Both the position numbers and the translations under genes were made by a program. DNA of 42,740 bases. Source: a virus. This document shows positions 29,308 through 38,002 of this stretch, one piece after another; position 1 is the stretch's first letter; every line of letters starts with the position of its first letter. The notes under the pieces were generated by a model that worked only from the letters and a program-made list of their open reading frames with translations, was not told the origin of the DNA and made no database searches. The stretch spans positions 1 to 42,740 of the IMG/VR virus record IMGVR_UViG_3300017788_000058; one strand, given 5' to 3'.

Positions 29308-31197
29308 ATGGCATATCAAATTAACAAAACTGACGGAACGATTTTATCCACGGTGGCAGATGGACAAATAGATGAGAATTCTAGCGATTTAACTCTCATC
29401 GGCAGAAATTATAGCGGATTCGGCGAAATTTTAAATGAAAATTTTGTTAAACTTTTAGAACATTTTTCGTCGTCAGCATCTCCTCGAAATCCAGTAAGGG
29501 GGCAAATATGGTTCGATGCCGGAGAATCAAAATTAAAGGTTTATAACGGAGTTAGGTTCGTTCCGGTCAGTTCAGCCACTATTTCAAACTCTCAGCCAAC
29601 TAATCTAGGCATAGGAGATCTATGGTACAATGATGTTGCTAAACAACTATTTTTCTTTGACGGTACTTCTCCAGTGTTATTGGCTCCTGCCTACAGTGAA
29701 GGTCAGAGTCTCAGCGGACTAAAAGTCGAAAGTGTGCTAGATACACTTAATCAAACCCGTGTCATAACTTTGCTCTATAATAACGGAGTATTGCTGGGTA
29801 TCTTTGCGAAGGACCAATTTGATTTAAAAAATGCGATCTCCGGTTTTAGCGGTAGGATAGAACCGGGATTTAATGCAGGTTCACTTTCCGGAATTAAATT
29901 TAAAGTAACGGTTACAAACTCCGAAAAATTAGGAGGACAAGATGCGTTAACTTATGTGAGAAGAGACACGTCTAATACCATTGACGGTCAGCTTAGACTA
30001 ACCAGTGATCTAGGACTAGTAATTGGCAGTGGCGGACAGGGTAATTTTGTTATTAACGATGGAAATCTTCTTATAGCTAATGCTGCTACAGAAAAAAATA
30101 TAAGGCTAAGTGTACGACGAGGTATAGATCAAGAAGACGGTTTAATTATTTCGCCTTCGAATAGGACGGTTTCGATATATCCTGGATTTAGTGATAGCGA
30201 AGTTGAAATTGGTGGAAGTCTTACGATATCTGGTGATCTCACTGTTAACGGAACGACTACCACAGTCAACACAAGTAATTTAACAATCGAAGATAAAAAC
30301 ATAGAATTAGCTCTTCAGACAGGCATCACACCTACAGATGTAAACGCCGATGGTGGAGGAATTATTTTAAGAGGATCTTCTAATCATGTTCTTTTGTGGT
30401 CAAATACAGGATCTCCAGCTACACCGGAATTGCCGGCTCTGTATTCTCAGGCGTGGAACAGCAGCGAGCATATCAATTTAGCAACAAACAAATATTATGC
30501 AATTGATGGAATTCCTTTGTTAATCCAGACAAGCACAACACCAGGATTACAGACTTTCAAACTTACTGATAGGGTCACTGCCATTGATGGTGTTACAAAC
30601 TTTGGTAAACAAAATGTTTTAAACGTTGGTCCTGGATTAGTAGGTGATCCGCCTTATATTAGAATTCAAGATAATCGCATATCGACTTTAAGTGGAGTAG
30701 GAGTTCCTCTAAATTTAGATTTAGAACTATACCCATTGGGAGATATTGTATTACCAGGATCGGCCAAAATTACAAATTTGTCAGATCCGGTATCTACTCA
30801 GGATGCTTCAACTAAAGGATATGTTGATAATAAAGTAGAAAGTAGAAACATAGTTTTAAGTATTGATATATCTGACGGCAAATCTAATAGCTACATTGTT
30901 AACAATATTCTTAATAATATAGCTCCTCCGGCTGAATATAGATCAGGAACACAGGCTAGGATTCTATGCACGATTTTAAGTAATTCTAGCACTACATTTG
31001 ATATGAATGCAATCACAACTCTCTCTACGAATGTGTTCGTCACTCCAACGCCGGGGACTGCTAGCGCAGTTACAAACATAGCCTTTTCACCACCGTCGAT
31101 ACCAGGACAAGGAATAACAGCGATCAGAATAGTAAAAATATTTCAAGTAATATTAGGTGCCTGGTCATTTATATCAGATACACCATTACCAGCATAA
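29308..31197 (+). CDS. Fibre protein B, paralogue with shared N-terminal module
   Basis: A 629-residue paralogue. Its N-terminus repeats the family pattern: IGRNYSGFGEILNENFVKLL, PRNPVRGQIWFDAGESKLKV and a second GDLWYNDVAKQLFFFDG hairpin. The shaft contains SGDLTVNGTTTTVNTSNLTI and EDKNIELALQTG, a segment widespread in T4-like marine fibres. SDPVSTQDASTKGYVDNKV follows, a common element before a C-terminal tip. The C-terminal ~110 residues (from about residue 520) lack a recognised tip domain. The start follows fibre A by 11 bases with only a weak ribosome-binding match. Likely a tail-fibre or baseplate-fibre subunit; partner and receptor are unknown. Confidence 0.75.
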   Translation: MAYQINKTDGTILSTVADGQIDENSSDLTLIGRNYSGFGEILNENFVKLLEHFSSSASPRNPVRGQIWFDAGESKLKVYNGVRFVPVSSATISNSQPTNLGIGDLWYNDVAKQLFFFDGTSPVLLAPAYSEGQSLSGLKVESVLDTLNQTRVITLLYNNGVLLGIFAKDQFDLKNAISGFSGRIEPGFNAGSLSGIKFKVTVTNSEKLGGQDALTYVRRDTSNTIDGQLRLTSDLGLVIGSGGQGNFVINDGNLLIANAATEKNIRLSVRRGIDQEDGLIISPSNRTVSIYPGFSDSEVEIGGSLTISGDLTVNGTTTTVNTSNLTIEDKNIELALQTGITPTDVNADGGGIILRGSSNHVLLWSNTGSPATPELPALYSQAWNSSEHINLATNKYYAIDGIPLLIQTSTTPGLQTFKLTDRVTAIDGVTNFGKQNVLNVGPGLVGDPPYIRIQDNRISTLSGVGVPLNLDLELYPLGDIVLPGSAKITNLSDPVSTQDASTKGYVDNKVESRNIVLSIDISDGKSNSYIVNNILNNIAPPAEYRSGTQARILCTILSNSSTTFDMNAITTLSTNVFVTPTPGTASAVTNIAFSPPSIPGQGITAIRIVKIFQVILGAWSFISDTPLPA

Positions 31198-31202
31198 TCA
31201 TG

Positions 31203-31208
31203 AAGGAG
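31203..31208 (+). promoter_or_regulatory. Ribosome-binding site for fibre protein C
   Basis: AAGGAG lies 11 bases before the ATG at 31220. It is a full Shine-Dalgarno match in a cluster where most genes have none and supports strong separate initiation of this fibre gene. Confidence 0.6.
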
Positions 31209-31219
31209 CGAATTGACCC

Positions 31220-33502
31220 ATGCCTTATGTAATCAACAAGACTAATGGACAACCTCTACTGACACTAGATGATGGAGCATTAGATACTACAACTAGCTTA
31301 TCCTTAGTCGGAAGAAATTTTGTTGGCTACGGTGAATTACAGAATGAAAATTTTGTACATCTTTTAGAAAATTTTGCGGGAAATAATCCCCCATCTAGAC
31401 CGATATCGGGACAGGCTTGGTTTAATACTCTAAGTAATGTTCTTCATGTTTATGACGGAACGAAATGGATAGTTGTGGGTTCTGCTCCGTTGTCAGAAAC
31501 TGCTCCGGAAGATCCGTCTATCGGCGCATTTTGGTACAAAACTCCGATTGGTATTTTGTATATCTATGATGGAAACGAATGGATCTTGGTTGGTCCCGAC
31601 AAAATTCAAAATTTTGGACCGACCGGTGCTAAACCTCAAATTTTATTAGATATAGTCAATAATCCTCAGCCGGTCATACTTTTCACGATTGACGGAACAG
31701 TAATTTCTATAGCTTCTTCTAATTCATTTACTATAGGATTACAAAATGAGATACCTGGATTTTCTCAATTATTGCCCGGGATTAATTTATCTACTAGTGT
31801 TGTTGTTTCTGGTAATTTAACCGGAAAAGCAACTACCGCAGAACGACTCCATACTCCTATAAGAATCAACGGAATTAGTTTTAACGGAGAAACAGACATA
31901 ACTGTTAAATCTTCGACAACAAATAAATTAATCAGAGGCACTTTTCTTACCGGAAGCGATTTTGATGGATCAGAACAGATTTCTTGGGGAGTAGACGCAA
32001 CCCCAAATAACGTCATTGGAAAAATTGTAGCGAGAGATTCTTCGGGAAGTTTTTCAGCAGGAACGATAAACGCTTCTAACTTTGTCGGAAGTTTATCTGG
32101 TAATGTAAATGCGGAATCGGGAACAAGTAATTTTAATATAATTCAAGCTAACCAATTTATTGGAGCTAACCTTACTGGTAATTCTAGGACTGCTACGAGA
32201 TTACAAACTGCTAGAAATATCAACGGTACTCTGTTTGACGGAACTCAAGATATAACGATTACAGCAAATGCTTCGACGCTTACAGGAAATGTGTTAAATT
32301 CCACAGTTGTTTTTTCAAACTTAACCCAGGTAGGAACGTTAACGAATCTCAACGTTAACGACGATGGTATATCTATAGGCAATGGAGGCCAATTAAGAAT
32401 TACATCTTCCGGTTCTACTACGAATGTAAGAAATTCTGCTAGCAACGGAACCTTAGAATTAGAAATAAACGATCTAGCCAGCCCCTCTAACAGCGCAAAA
32501 CTTTCTTTTATAGCATCTTCTACTTCACTTTCTCAAGCAGGTGATAATCTATCGGCGATAATTCCATCAAATCAGTTTAACTTGGGACATCCAAATTATC
32601 AATTTAATAAAGTTTATGCTTCGACCGTTATAGCTAATCTCCAAGGAAATTCGAATACTTCAACGCTATCATCTGCGACTACTAATATTGCAGGCGGTAG
32701 TTCTGGATCGTTGCCGTATCAGTCTTCGACAGGAAGCACGGCATTTTTATCTCCAGGTGTTCCTGGACAGGTACTTAGAACTCAAGGATCTGGATCTCCT
32801 CCGACTTGGGGAAGTATAGGTTTTTCAGTTTTACAGAGAGGAAATTATTTAACAGGCGATAATTATGACGGGTTTAATAGTTCTATATGGTCTGTAGATG
32901 CAACTATCACTAATACCGCTAACAAAATTGTAGCAAGAGATTCTTCGGGAAATTTTTCTGCAGGAACTATAACAGCTTCGTTGAACGGAAATGCAGCTAC
33001 CGCTTCTAGATTGCAGACAGCAAGAACAATCAATGGAATCAGTTTTGATGGAACTGAAAATATTAATATACCCTTGACGACCGGAACTGATCCTACCAAA
33101 GTTAGCAAGACCGGCGATACAATGACCGGTCAGCTTACATTGTCATTGACACCTACCCAGCCCGGACATGCGACTAATAAATCATATGTAGATAGCCGAC
33201 TTCCTGTATATACTTTTGTTACGGGAAATACAGTATTCAGTACTTCTGGATTTACGAATATAGTTGGCTCGTGGAGCGATGGTGCAAACTTTTTTGATGT
33301 ATTTCCGCCTAGCGGAAAATTTATGGTAAATCTAACAGCATTTATTCCCAGCATCGCGGTATTATATTATGCTGGAACAGTTAATGGTGATGACCATACG
33401 AGATGCACTTGGGTGAGCCTAAGCGATAGGATTAGAGTTTATGTACAGAATACTGAACAACGCTCTACTCCTGCAGCCAATTATCTAGCAATTTGGAGTT
33501 AA
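31220..33502 (+). CDS. Fibre protein C, paralogue with repeated shaft elements and distinct tip
   Basis: This 760-residue paralogue is the longest of the four. The N-terminal module is present (VGRNFVGYGELQNENFVHLL, GQAWFNTLSNVLHVYDGTKW, GAFWYKTPIGILYIYDG). The shaft has three copies of a GN-x-x-TA-x-RL-x-T-x-x-x-INGI-x-F-x-G-x-x-x-I element at about residues 198-229, 320-349 and 590-618. It also has two copies of a ~50-residue unit built on LTG...W.VDA...KIVARDSSG.FSAGTI at about 237-283 and 537-587. A VSKTGDTMTGQLTLSL and HATNKSYVDSRL element leads into a C-terminal tip ending near TPAANYLAIW. Such shaft repeats are typical of trimeric T4 gp37-like fibres. The small gene right after it may assist its folding. 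Confidence 0.78.
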   Translation: MPYVINKTNGQPLLTLDDGALDTTTSLSLVGRNFVGYGELQNENFVHLLENFAGNNPPSRPISGQAWFNTLSNVLHVYDGTKWIVVGSAPLSETAPEDPSIGAFWYKTPIGILYIYDGNEWILVGPDKIQNFGPTGAKPQILLDIVNNPQPVILFTIDGTVISIASSNSFTIGLQNEIPGFSQLLPGINLSTSVVVSGNLTGKATTAERLHTPIRINGISFNGETDITVKSSTTNKLIRGTFLTGSDFDGSEQISWGVDATPNNVIGKIVARDSSGSFSAGTINASNFVGSLSGNVNAESGTSNFNIIQANQFIGANLTGNSRTATRLQTARNINGTLFDGTQDITITANASTLTGNVLNSTVVFSNLTQVGTLTNLNVNDDGISIGNGGQLRITSSGSTTNVRNSASNGTLELEINDLASPSNSAKLSFIASSTSLSQAGDNLSAIIPSNQFNLGHPNYQFNKVYASTVIANLQGNSNTSTLSSATTNIAGGSSGSLPYQSSTGSTAFLSPGVPGQVLRTQGSGSPPTWGSIGFSVLQRGNYLTGDNYDGFNSSIWSVDATITNTANKIVARDSSGNFSAGTITASLNGNAATASRLQTARTINGISFDGTENINIPLTTGTDPTKVSKTGDTMTGQLTLSLTPTQPGHATNKSYVDSRLPVYTFVTGNTVFSTSGFTNIVGSWSDGANFFDVFPPSGKFMVNLTAFIPSIAVLYYAGTVNGDDHTRCTWVSLSDRIRVYVQNTEQRSTPAANYLAIWS
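32023..32980 (+). repeat. Internal duplication in fibre protein C
   Basis: Near-identical DNA around 32023-32066 and 32929-32972 encodes KIVARDSSG-S/N-FSAGTI. It is part of a longer imperfect duplication (about residues 237-283 and 537-587). Silent and conservative differences show the copies are older than the repeats near the right edge. Confidence 0.7.
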
Positions 33503-33504
33503 CA

Positions 33505-33864
33505 ATGTATTATATTTGTATAGAAAATAATAGAATTGTTGGAATACAGAATTATGAACCTCAGGTGCCTCCTACAGTGTCGGTCTGTCAGGTTTCCGAT
33601 GAACAATATGAATTATTAAAAGTAGGTTCTCATATTTTCGATATAGAAACTAGGCAGATCTCTGCTAATATTAATTTTTCTGTAGAAAAACTAGAAATAG
33701 ATAAAAAGAACTCTGTAGAGAGAGAGTATTTAAATTCTACAGATTGGATGATTTTAAGACATCTGCGTCAAAAGACTCTGGGAATTGATACTAGCCTAAC
33801 AGAAGATCAATTTAGAGATCTCGAAATAACCAGACAAGAAGCTGCGCTTCGTATAATTTCATAA
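33505..33864 (+). CDS. Small fibre-assembly-like protein
   Basis: A 119-residue protein lies between fibre genes C and D. The C-terminal half (EREYLNSTDWMILRHLRQK, then SLTEDQFRDLEITRQEA) matches the pattern found in small proteins downstream of phage tail-fibre genes, often called tail-fibre assembly proteins. The start is set at the ATG 33505 because GGAG lies six bases upstream (33495-33498). A longer reading from a TTG at 33493 is possible but would overlap the previous gene. No catalytic motif is visible. A chaperone role for fibre C is inferred from the pattern and position only. Confidence 0.55.
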   Translation: MYYICIENNRIVGIQNYEPQVPPTVSVCQVSDEQYELLKVGSHIFDIETRQISANINFSVEKLEIDKKNSVEREYLNSTDWMILRHLRQKTLGIDTSLTEDQFRDLEITRQEAALRIIS

Positions 33865-33867
33865 ATA
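33860..33867 (+). promoter_or_regulatory. Late promoter (CATAAATA) for fibre protein D
   Basis: CATAAATA overlaps the end of the small assembly-like gene and ends 22 bases before the ATG at 33890. A CGGAG ribosome-binding site lies between them, so this promoter leaves room for a normal leader. Confidence 0.6.
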
Positions 33868-33889
33868 TCGTATATTCGGAGTCTTAATA

Positions 33890-35668
33890 ATGGCATATCA
33901 ATTAGACAGATTTAATGGGACATTTTTAGTTAATGTTGATGATGGTTCTATAGAAACTAATTCAACTGATTTAAGGTTCGTAGGTAAAAATTATGCGGGA
34001 TACGGAGAGGTTCAAAACGAAAATTTCTTGCATCTTCTAGAAAATTTTGCTAATACGACTCCGCCACCCAAAGTAATCAGCGGGCAGATCTGGTACGATA
34101 ATGCTAATAAAAAATTAAAATTTTACGATGGAACTAGATTTAGAGTAGCAGGCGGCGCCGAAATAGGAACTACGGCTCCATCTGGATTGACCATAGGAGA
34201 GTTTTGGTGGGATACTTCCGCCAAGCAATTATACACATGGACCGGAACAGATTTTGTACTTATAGGTCCAGAAGCATCTCCCGATCTCGGATCGGCTTCG
34301 GCAGTATCTCAGGTAGTGAAAGATATCACCGGTGGAAATCATACTATATTGAAACTTATTGCTGGCGGTAAAACTATAGGAATTATCAACACCGATGAAC
34401 AGTTTACCCTTAACAGCACTTTAAATCCAATCGAAGATTTTTCTTTAATACGTAAAGGATTTAATCTCGTTCGAACCAATGCTAGCGGTGTTAGTTCTGA
34501 CGGTTTCGCATATTGGGGATCGGCCTCTAATTCTTTGAGATTAGGAGGAATCGAAGCTAATCAATTTGTTCAAAAAGGTGATGTAGCATTTGATCAAGAA
34601 ATATCTTTTAAAGATCCCGGTTTCCAGTTAGGTGATGGAAACGATCTTCGCGTGAGGGTTGAGAACAACGACGAAGTTGTTTTTGAAAATAGATTGGGTA
34701 ATGATATTACTTTTAGGATTTCTTTATCACCAATAGATAAAAGAAACGTAGGAGTTTTTAATTCCAACGGAATCGATCCCGGAGACAATTTAGTTTACGA
34801 TTTAGGAAGAACAACACTAAAATGGAAAACTATATATGCCGGAACTGTTGATGCTAACGTCATAGGAAATTTAACAGGTAATACTGTGGGAGCCCATACT
34901 GGTAATTTATTAGCAGCTGACTCTACAGTAATGGTAAATGCAACCACTAAGCAGATAGGTTATCCATTGGCAAATATTGTAGGTGAGCTTACAGGAAACG
35001 TTCAAGGAAACGTAGTAGGAACAGCCAGTAGTGCAAGTAGCATAAATAACATTCCACCGTCAATAGCTATTCCATCACCATTAACCGCTACGATTCCGAT
35101 AAGAGATGCTACCGGTAATATTACAGCTAATCAATTTATCGGCACAACAGATAGATCAGATAGATTAAGAATAAATGATGCTGCAGTCGATTCGGATCCC
35201 AATTATAGATCGGCGAAAACATCAGCAACAGCGAATACTGTGGCCGCCAGAGATAGTTCTGGAAATATTTTAGCGGTATTATTTGACGGAACAGCAACTG
35301 CCGCTAGATATGCTGATTTAGCAGAAAAATATCTTCCTGATCAAGAATATGAAGCAGGGACTGTGGTCTCGATAGGCGGTACGGCTGAAATTCGTGCGTC
35401 GATGATAGGCGACAGAGCTATTGGGGTAATTAGTACCAACCCAGCGGTTATGATGAACAAAGATTTAGAAGGTGGTATATATGTGGCACTTAAAGGTCGG
35501 GTTCCGACAAAGGTGATCGGAACAGTGAGGAAAGGCGATCGATTGATAGCGACAAATAATGGGTGTGCTATGCAGGCCGAATATCACCACCACGTAGATG
35601 TTTTTGCAATAGCTCTAGAATCCAGCAGCGATCCCCAAGTGAAATTTATTGAAGCATTGGTATTGTAA
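33890..35668 (+). CDS. Fibre protein D with shared N-terminal module and possible intramolecular chaperone end
   Basis: A 592-residue fourth paralogue with the common N-terminal module (VGKNYAGYGEVQNENFLHLL, GQIWYDNANKKLKFYDGTRF, GEFWWDTSAKQLYTWTG). The C-terminal ~120 residues (from about 474) read YADLAEKYLPDQEYEAGTVV, then GDRAIGVISTNPAVMMN and GGIYVALKGRVPTKVIG, KGDRLIA. This pattern is widespread at the ends of phage and bacterial fibre-like proteins. It loosely resembles Peptidase_G2-type domains that trim themselves after folding, but I cannot assign catalytic residues. The stop overlaps the next ATG by one base. The fibre role is likely; self-cleavage is speculative. Confidence 0.72.
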   Translation: MAYQLDRFNGTFLVNVDDGSIETNSTDLRFVGKNYAGYGEVQNENFLHLLENFANTTPPPKVISGQIWYDNANKKLKFYDGTRFRVAGGAEIGTTAPSGLTIGEFWWDTSAKQLYTWTGTDFVLIGPEASPDLGSASAVSQVVKDITGGNHTILKLIAGGKTIGIINTDEQFTLNSTLNPIEDFSLIRKGFNLVRTNASGVSSDGFAYWGSASNSLRLGGIEANQFVQKGDVAFDQEISFKDPGFQLGDGNDLRVRVENNDEVVFENRLGNDITFRISLSPIDKRNVGVFNSNGIDPGDNLVYDLGRTTLKWKTIYAGTVDANVIGNLTGNTVGAHTGNLLAADSTVMVNATTKQIGYPLANIVGELTGNVQGNVVGTASSASSINNIPPSIAIPSPLTATIPIRDATGNITANQFIGTTDRSDRLRINDAAVDSDPNYRSAKTSATANTVAARDSSGNILAVLFDGTATAARYADLAEKYLPDQEYEAGTVVSIGGTAEIRASMIGDRAIGVISTNPAVMMNKDLEGGIYVALKGRVPTKVIGTVRKGDRLIATNNGCAMQAEYHHHVDVFAIALESSSDPQVKFIEALVL

Positions 35669-36558
35669 TGACAGATATAAATGCCAGCGATTATAATCTT
35701 ATTAGAAATAAGATTTTACAAATCTTAGGTACCGGGTCAGGCACATCGGGATATGGTCAAAGTATACAAAGTTCTGATGTAGCATCGGGCAATTTGATCA
35801 CAGCTGACCAATGGAATTTACTCAGGACGGATATTGAAAACATCAGATTGCATCAAACCGGAGCTGTTCCTACCCTTCCAACGATTGCGACAGGGCAACC
35901 TGTCGTACTATCTGCAGCCGCTCCTAATTTCGGGTTTGATACAGTGTTGGCTGGTGCTTTTACTGATAGATTTAATATAGGAACAGGAAGATCTTTGGTA
36001 TCTACCGGTATAAGCCAGAGCAGGACAGGTTCTTGGTCAGTTCAATCTCGGTGTGTGGCAACAGTCACTTTTGGGAGCGCAGATCTGGCTAGATTCTTTT
36101 TCAATAGCGGTGGCAAAATTAGAATAACCAGTTCTCGATCGGGAGGTTCGTCTTCTGCACAAAATAATGCTTGGTCTAATCTGCTAACAGCAGCAGGAGC
36201 ACGCGAATTTGGCGGTAATATTTCTTTGCCCTCGCATTTTTATAAATTAACTAATAGTTATAATGACAATGTATTCTACACAGTAAATTTAAGCACACCC
36301 TATTCTGCTAATTTTTATGAATTGGCTGCAAAATGCAATGTAGCTAACAATAATACAGGTACTGCAACCACGATAGATTTTAGAATAACTTGGAGAGATA
36401 ATTATGTCGATCCAGGATCGCCTCCTCCTGGAGATTTAGTCGATGGAACATTAGATGTCCAAATACAAGAACTGAAAGCTACTGGATCTTTGATTCCGTC
36501 AGGCAGTTTTTCTATAACCAGTCCTGCGTTCTCTATATCTTCTATTACCGCCGCATAA
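35668..36558 (+). CDS. Structural protein, first of a tandem paralogous pair
   Basis: This 296-residue protein is of a type found repeatedly in T4-like marine phages, of unknown exact role and probably part of the tail or fibre tips. Landmarks are NASDYNLIRNKILQILGTGS, SGYGQSIQSSDV, ADQWNLLRTDIENIRLHQTG, LARFFFNSGGKIRITSSRSG, QNNAWSNLL and PPPGDLVDGTLDVQIQ. All except the start recur in the next gene. The shape suggests a helical N-terminal attachment part (about 1-70) followed by a beta-sandwich. It starts on the last base of the fibre D stop codon (TAATG). Confidence 0.6.
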   Translation: MTDINASDYNLIRNKILQILGTGSGTSGYGQSIQSSDVASGNLITADQWNLLRTDIENIRLHQTGAVPTLPTIATGQPVVLSAAAPNFGFDTVLAGAFTDRFNIGTGRSLVSTGISQSRTGSWSVQSRCVATVTFGSADLARFFFNSGGKIRITSSRSGGSSSAQNNAWSNLLTAAGAREFGGNISLPSHFYKLTNSYNDNVFYTVNLSTPYSANFYELAAKCNVANNNTGTATTIDFRITWRDNYVDPGSPPPGDLVDGTLDVQIQELKATGSLIPSGSFSITSPAFSISSITAA

Positions 36559-36580
36559 TTTTTTTTTCAAATTTTAAATC

Positions 36581-36588
36581 TATAAATA
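36581..36588 (+). promoter_or_regulatory. Late promoter (TATAAATA), six bases from the start codon
   Basis: A perfect T4 late-promoter octamer sits in the 36-base gap between the two paralogous structural genes. It ends six bases before the ATG at 36595. The normal start point would fall at about that ATG, so a leaderless transcript is predicted. It follows a run of nine T residues (36559-36567). Confidence 0.65.
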
Positions 36589-36594
36589 CAGCCT

Positions 36595-37584
36595 ATGCCA
36601 GTAAACGATAAAATTAGAGTGCTAGAATATAATAATATTCGAGCTAAAGTGATCGGAGTCTTAGGAGCGGGAAGCGGAAATTTTGGTTATGGTCAGGTAT
36701 TAAGCAGTTCTGATGTGTCAATAAGCAGCAAAGTTACAGTAAATGAATATGCTTTGCTGAGAAATGACATCATTAATGCATACAGACATATCTTTGGTTC
36801 GAATCCCGTTTTAGCTACTCCTGCCGAAGGAAATACTATTAGATATAGTACAACATTTACACCTTCAACAGCAAATAGTCCTATTACACAGTATGATACC
36901 TGGGCAGATCAATTAATCGCGAATAGGTTTACAGTAGCAGGAAGCCAGGCTATCACGGCCTCTAAAGGATCTCAAAGTAGGAATTTTACTTCAGTGTGGA
37001 CTACGAGACTGGAGTGTACGATTACTGTTAATTTCACCACAGCCAATCAGGCCAGATTCTTTTTTAATAGTGGTGGCGAAATTAGATTCGGTTCGTCGAG
37101 GTCTGGAGGAACAGCTAATCCATTTCCGGGACATATACAAAACAATGCTTGGACGACTCTATTGGCCAGTGCTAACGCTAGATTTGGTGGAAATTTTCCA
37201 TCGATAGGTACATCACCTGCCGACGGCCAGAATTATTACAGGTTAAATAATTCTGCATTTGGTAGCATATCTCCGTTTTATACCGTATCAGCATCTAGTC
37301 CTTATTCGCTAAATGTATGGAGGGTCAAAGCCAGAGCCACCGATACCGCAAACAATTCAACAGGCACATGTAAACAGATGGAGTTTTTGGTCGAATGGAT
37401 CGACGGATACACAGATCCTACGGCTGGACTACCGGGGAATCCGCCTCCGGGTGATCAAGTAGACGGATTAATAACGGTATCGGTGTCAACGCAGGAGGCA
37501 TTCGGTGCGTTGGTTCCTGTAAGCGCCGGCAATTTTACAGTAGAATCACCTGTGGTTAATTATTCTTCGATTTCTGGTTCTTGA
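36595..37584 (+). CDS. Structural protein, second of a tandem paralogous pair
   Basis: A 329-residue paralogue of the preceding gene. Shared segments include EYNNIRAKVIGVLGAGSG, FGYGQVLSSSDV, ARFFFNSGGEIRFGSSRSGG, IQNNAWTTLL and PPPGDQVDGLITVSV. It differs by inserts such as ANPFPGHIQ and GTSPADGQNYYRL. The start at 36595 is supported because its N-terminus aligns with the start of its paralogue, although no Shine-Dalgarno is present and a late promoter lies only six bases upstream. The two may be alternative or co-assembling virion subunits; the function is unknown. Confidence 0.6.
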   Translation: MPVNDKIRVLEYNNIRAKVIGVLGAGSGNFGYGQVLSSSDVSISSKVTVNEYALLRNDIINAYRHIFGSNPVLATPAEGNTIRYSTTFTPSTANSPITQYDTWADQLIANRFTVAGSQAITASKGSQSRNFTSVWTTRLECTITVNFTTANQARFFFNSGGEIRFGSSRSGGTANPFPGHIQNNAWTTLLASANARFGGNFPSIGTSPADGQNYYRLNNSAFGSISPFYTVSASSPYSLNVWRVKARATDTANNSTGTCKQMEFLVEWIDGYTDPTAGLPGNPPPGDQVDGLITVSVSTQEAFGALVPVSAGNFTVESPVVNYSSISGS

Positions 37585-37606
37585 TTTGATCAGATAATTT
37601 TTCATC

Positions 37607-37614
37607 TATAAATC
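37607..37614 (+). promoter_or_regulatory. Possible late promoter (TATAAATC, one mismatch)
   Basis: TATAAATC differs from the late octamer only at the last base. It lies in the 55-base gap before the glycosyltransferase cassette and ends 25 bases before the ATG at 37640. That distance matches the normal-leader promoters at 3024 and 9154. The mismatch makes it a weak candidate. Confidence 0.35.
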
Positions 37615-37639
37615 TCTAGAGTAAATAAACTACTATTTA

Positions 37640-38002
37640 ATGGGTACGTTTATGGATGCAAGATTGCAACAAGCTCTAGATTTCGCTAAGTATAAAGAAA
37701 CATTCGAAATACAAAAAAATCAAGCCAGAGAAAAGCTAGATGCCAAATTGACTTTTGGTTATAGTGGTGGTATCTTTAAAATTGATCGAGGATTGATAAG
37801 TTTCGTACAATTTTTATTGGATAACGACAGAAAAACCGATGTTCCTTTATTAGATTATAACCATAATCCTATACTAGTCAAAGACCTCGAAACATTCAAG
37901 ATAGAAATATTAGATAGATATTTTGCTGGTGTTCTTGAATACTACAACGAGAATGAAAGAATAAAAAAATCTAGATCAGTAGAAAAGCTTCTAGACCTAT
38001 GA
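37640..38002 (+). CDS. Conserved small T4-like phage protein, unknown function
   Basis: A 120-residue protein of a kind seen in many marine T4-like phages. It contains ALDFAKYKETFEIQKNQARE, LTFGYSGGIFKIDRGLISF and a C-terminal KSRSVEKLL motif. It is mostly helical and charged, with no signal peptide or membrane segment. An alternative start at 37652 (Met5) cannot be excluded; neither has a clear ribosome-binding site. Its stop overlaps the next ATG as ATGA, so it is the first gene of the coupled cassette. The function is not known to me; an assembly or accessory role would be a guess. Confidence 0.6.
   Translation: MGTFMDARLQQALDFAKYKETFEIQKNQAREKLDAKLTFGYSGGIFKIDRGLISFVQFLLDNDRKTDVPLLDYNHNPILVKDLETFKIEILDRYFAGVLEYYNENERIKKSRSVEKLLDL

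Noticed and set aside
36559-36567. Run of nine T residues after the first paralogous structural gene as a terminator
   Set aside because: No GC-containing hairpin precedes it, so an intrinsic terminator is not supported.
37621-37628. GTAAATAA as a late promoter before the glycosyltransferase cassette
   Set aside because: It lacks the ATAAATA core; the nearby TATAAATC at 37607 is the better, though still imperfect, candidate.
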